Positions 7,090-7,600 of a stretch of DNA of 7,600 nt are shown here, piece after piece. The first letter of the stretch is position 1. Each line of letters begins with the position of its first letter. Both the position numbers and the translations under genes were made by a program. The notes under the pieces are model-generated. The model was given only the letters and a program-made list of their open reading frames with translations, ran no database searches and was not told the origin of the DNA. The DNA is from Paramuribaculum sp. (lineage in GTDB: Bacteria > Bacteroidota > Bacteroidia > Bacteroidales > Muribaculaceae), in NCBI GenBank assembly GCA_029051835.1, contig JAIDKJ010000027.1, positions 1 through 7,600 on the forward strand, given 5' to 3'.

Positions 7090-7600
7090 ATGATATTCAC
7101 ATTCCGGTTAGTATCCGACGAAGTCGACAACTTCAAGCGTGAGATAAGCATTGATTCCGATGCCACTTTTCTTGACTTGCGTAATGCTATCTGTGATTCG
7201 GTCAATTACGACAAGGGACAGATGAACTCGTTCTTTCTGTGTGATGAGAACTGGGAAAAAAGCAAGGAGATAACTCTGGAGGATATGGGCGCTGACTCGG
7301 CCGACGATGTCTATCTGATGGAAGAAACGTTGCTCTCGGATTTTCTTGACGATGAAGGCCAGAGGCTCATTTTCGTGTTCGACTATCTGACCGACCGCAG
7401 CTTCTTCATGGAACTGAAGAAAACGCAGCCGGGACGTTCGCTCAAAGATCCGGTATGCTCTCTTGCGCTCGGCAATCCTCCCGCACAGTTTGTCAATCTT
7501 GACGAATTTGAGGCGCGTATCGACGAAAAAGCCGACAAAGCAGCCGCCGATCCCGATCTCGACGAGAGTTTCTATGGCTCGGACGAGTACAACGACGATG
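7090..7600 (+). CDS. pRiA4b ORF-3-like / IS1096 passenger TnpR-type family protein, 5' part (3' end outside window)
   Basis: The frame is open from ATG at 7090 to the window end, giving 170 residues with no stop. The start MIFTFRLVSDEVDNFKREI, then TFLDLRNAICDSVNY (26-40), FFLCDENWEKSKEITLEDM (48-66), LIFVFDYLTDRSFFMEL (93-109) and DPVCSLALGNPPAQ (120-133) match the plasmid pRiA4b ORF-3-like family (PF07929) as I recall it from Bacteroidetes. It is predicted to be a soluble cytoplasmic protein with a ubiquitin-like beta fold in the first half and a very acidic C-terminal tail. Members have no established biochemical role; the 'TnpR/IS1096' name comes from a mobile-element relative and should not be read as recombinase activity. 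I see no catalytic serine-recombinase motif or terminal repeats. It is divergent from relA with a shared, mirrored promoter region. No Shine-Dalgarno. ATG at 7090 is the first in-frame ATG after the promoter. Confidence 0.87.
   Translation, partial: MIFTFRLVSDEVDNFKREISIDSDATFLDLRNAICDSVNYDKGQMNSFFLCDENWEKSKEITLEDMGADSADDVYLMEETLLSDFLDDEGQRLIFVFDYLTDRSFFMELKKTQPGRSLKDPVCSLALGNPPAQFVNLDEFEARIDEKADKAAADPDLDESFYGSDEYNDD

Noticed and set aside
7090..7600. Mobile element suggested by the IS1096/TnpR family name
   Set aside because: No transposase, no terminal inverted repeats, no target duplication and no recombinase active-site motif are visible in the window.

Overview
The window looks like chromosomal DNA from a Bacteroidales bacterium, and codon choice and protein style suggest the Muribaculaceae/Bacteroides side of the order. 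The support is: two TAAATTTG promoter elements (the Bacteroidetes TAnnTTTG -7 consensus), starts mostly without a Shine-Dalgarno, an SDD tract straight after a lipoprotein cysteine, and a small acidic pRiA4b ORF-3-like protein of a type common in this phylum. The taxonomic call is inference; there is no rRNA or other marker gene.

Layout. (1) Positions 1-3787, plus strand: the 3' part of a heavy-metal-type (CusA/CzcA-like) RND efflux pump gene, its start lying before the window, followed with an ATGA stop/start overlap by a TolC-type outer-membrane channel gene. Together they encode the inner- and outer-membrane parts of a tripartite efflux pump; the periplasmic adaptor is not in the window and is probably upstream. 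(2) Positions 3788-3892: a 105-bp convergent gap with a strong stem-loop that can terminate transcription from both sides. (3) Positions 3893-6926, minus strand: a two-gene unit read from right to left, a RelA-type (p)ppGpp synthetase followed by a lipoprotein of unknown function whose start lies inside the relA end (20-nt overlap) behind a strong Shine-Dalgarno. (4) Positions 6927-7089: a 163-bp divergent promoter region with -7 elements on both strands, each inside one arm of a 22-bp inverted repeat (20 of 22 matching). (5) From 7090 to the window end, plus strand: the first 170 codons of a pRiA4b ORF-3-like protein, with its end outside the window. No gene-free stretch exceeds 300 bases.

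How the genes work together. The left pair is an efflux module. The right side is built around the stringent response: the Rel protein keeps its synthetase centre, but the hydrolase (HD) catalytic residues are replaced, so it is predicted to make (p)ppGpp and not to degrade it; a second enzyme elsewhere in the genome should do that. The unknown lipoprotein is tied to relA by overlap, and the pRiA4b-like gene shares the mirrored promoter region with it. I see no mobile element, CRISPR array, tRNA or rRNA. No clearly new defence or mobile system is visible; the best leads are the mirrored relA promoter region and the relA-coupled lipoprotein.
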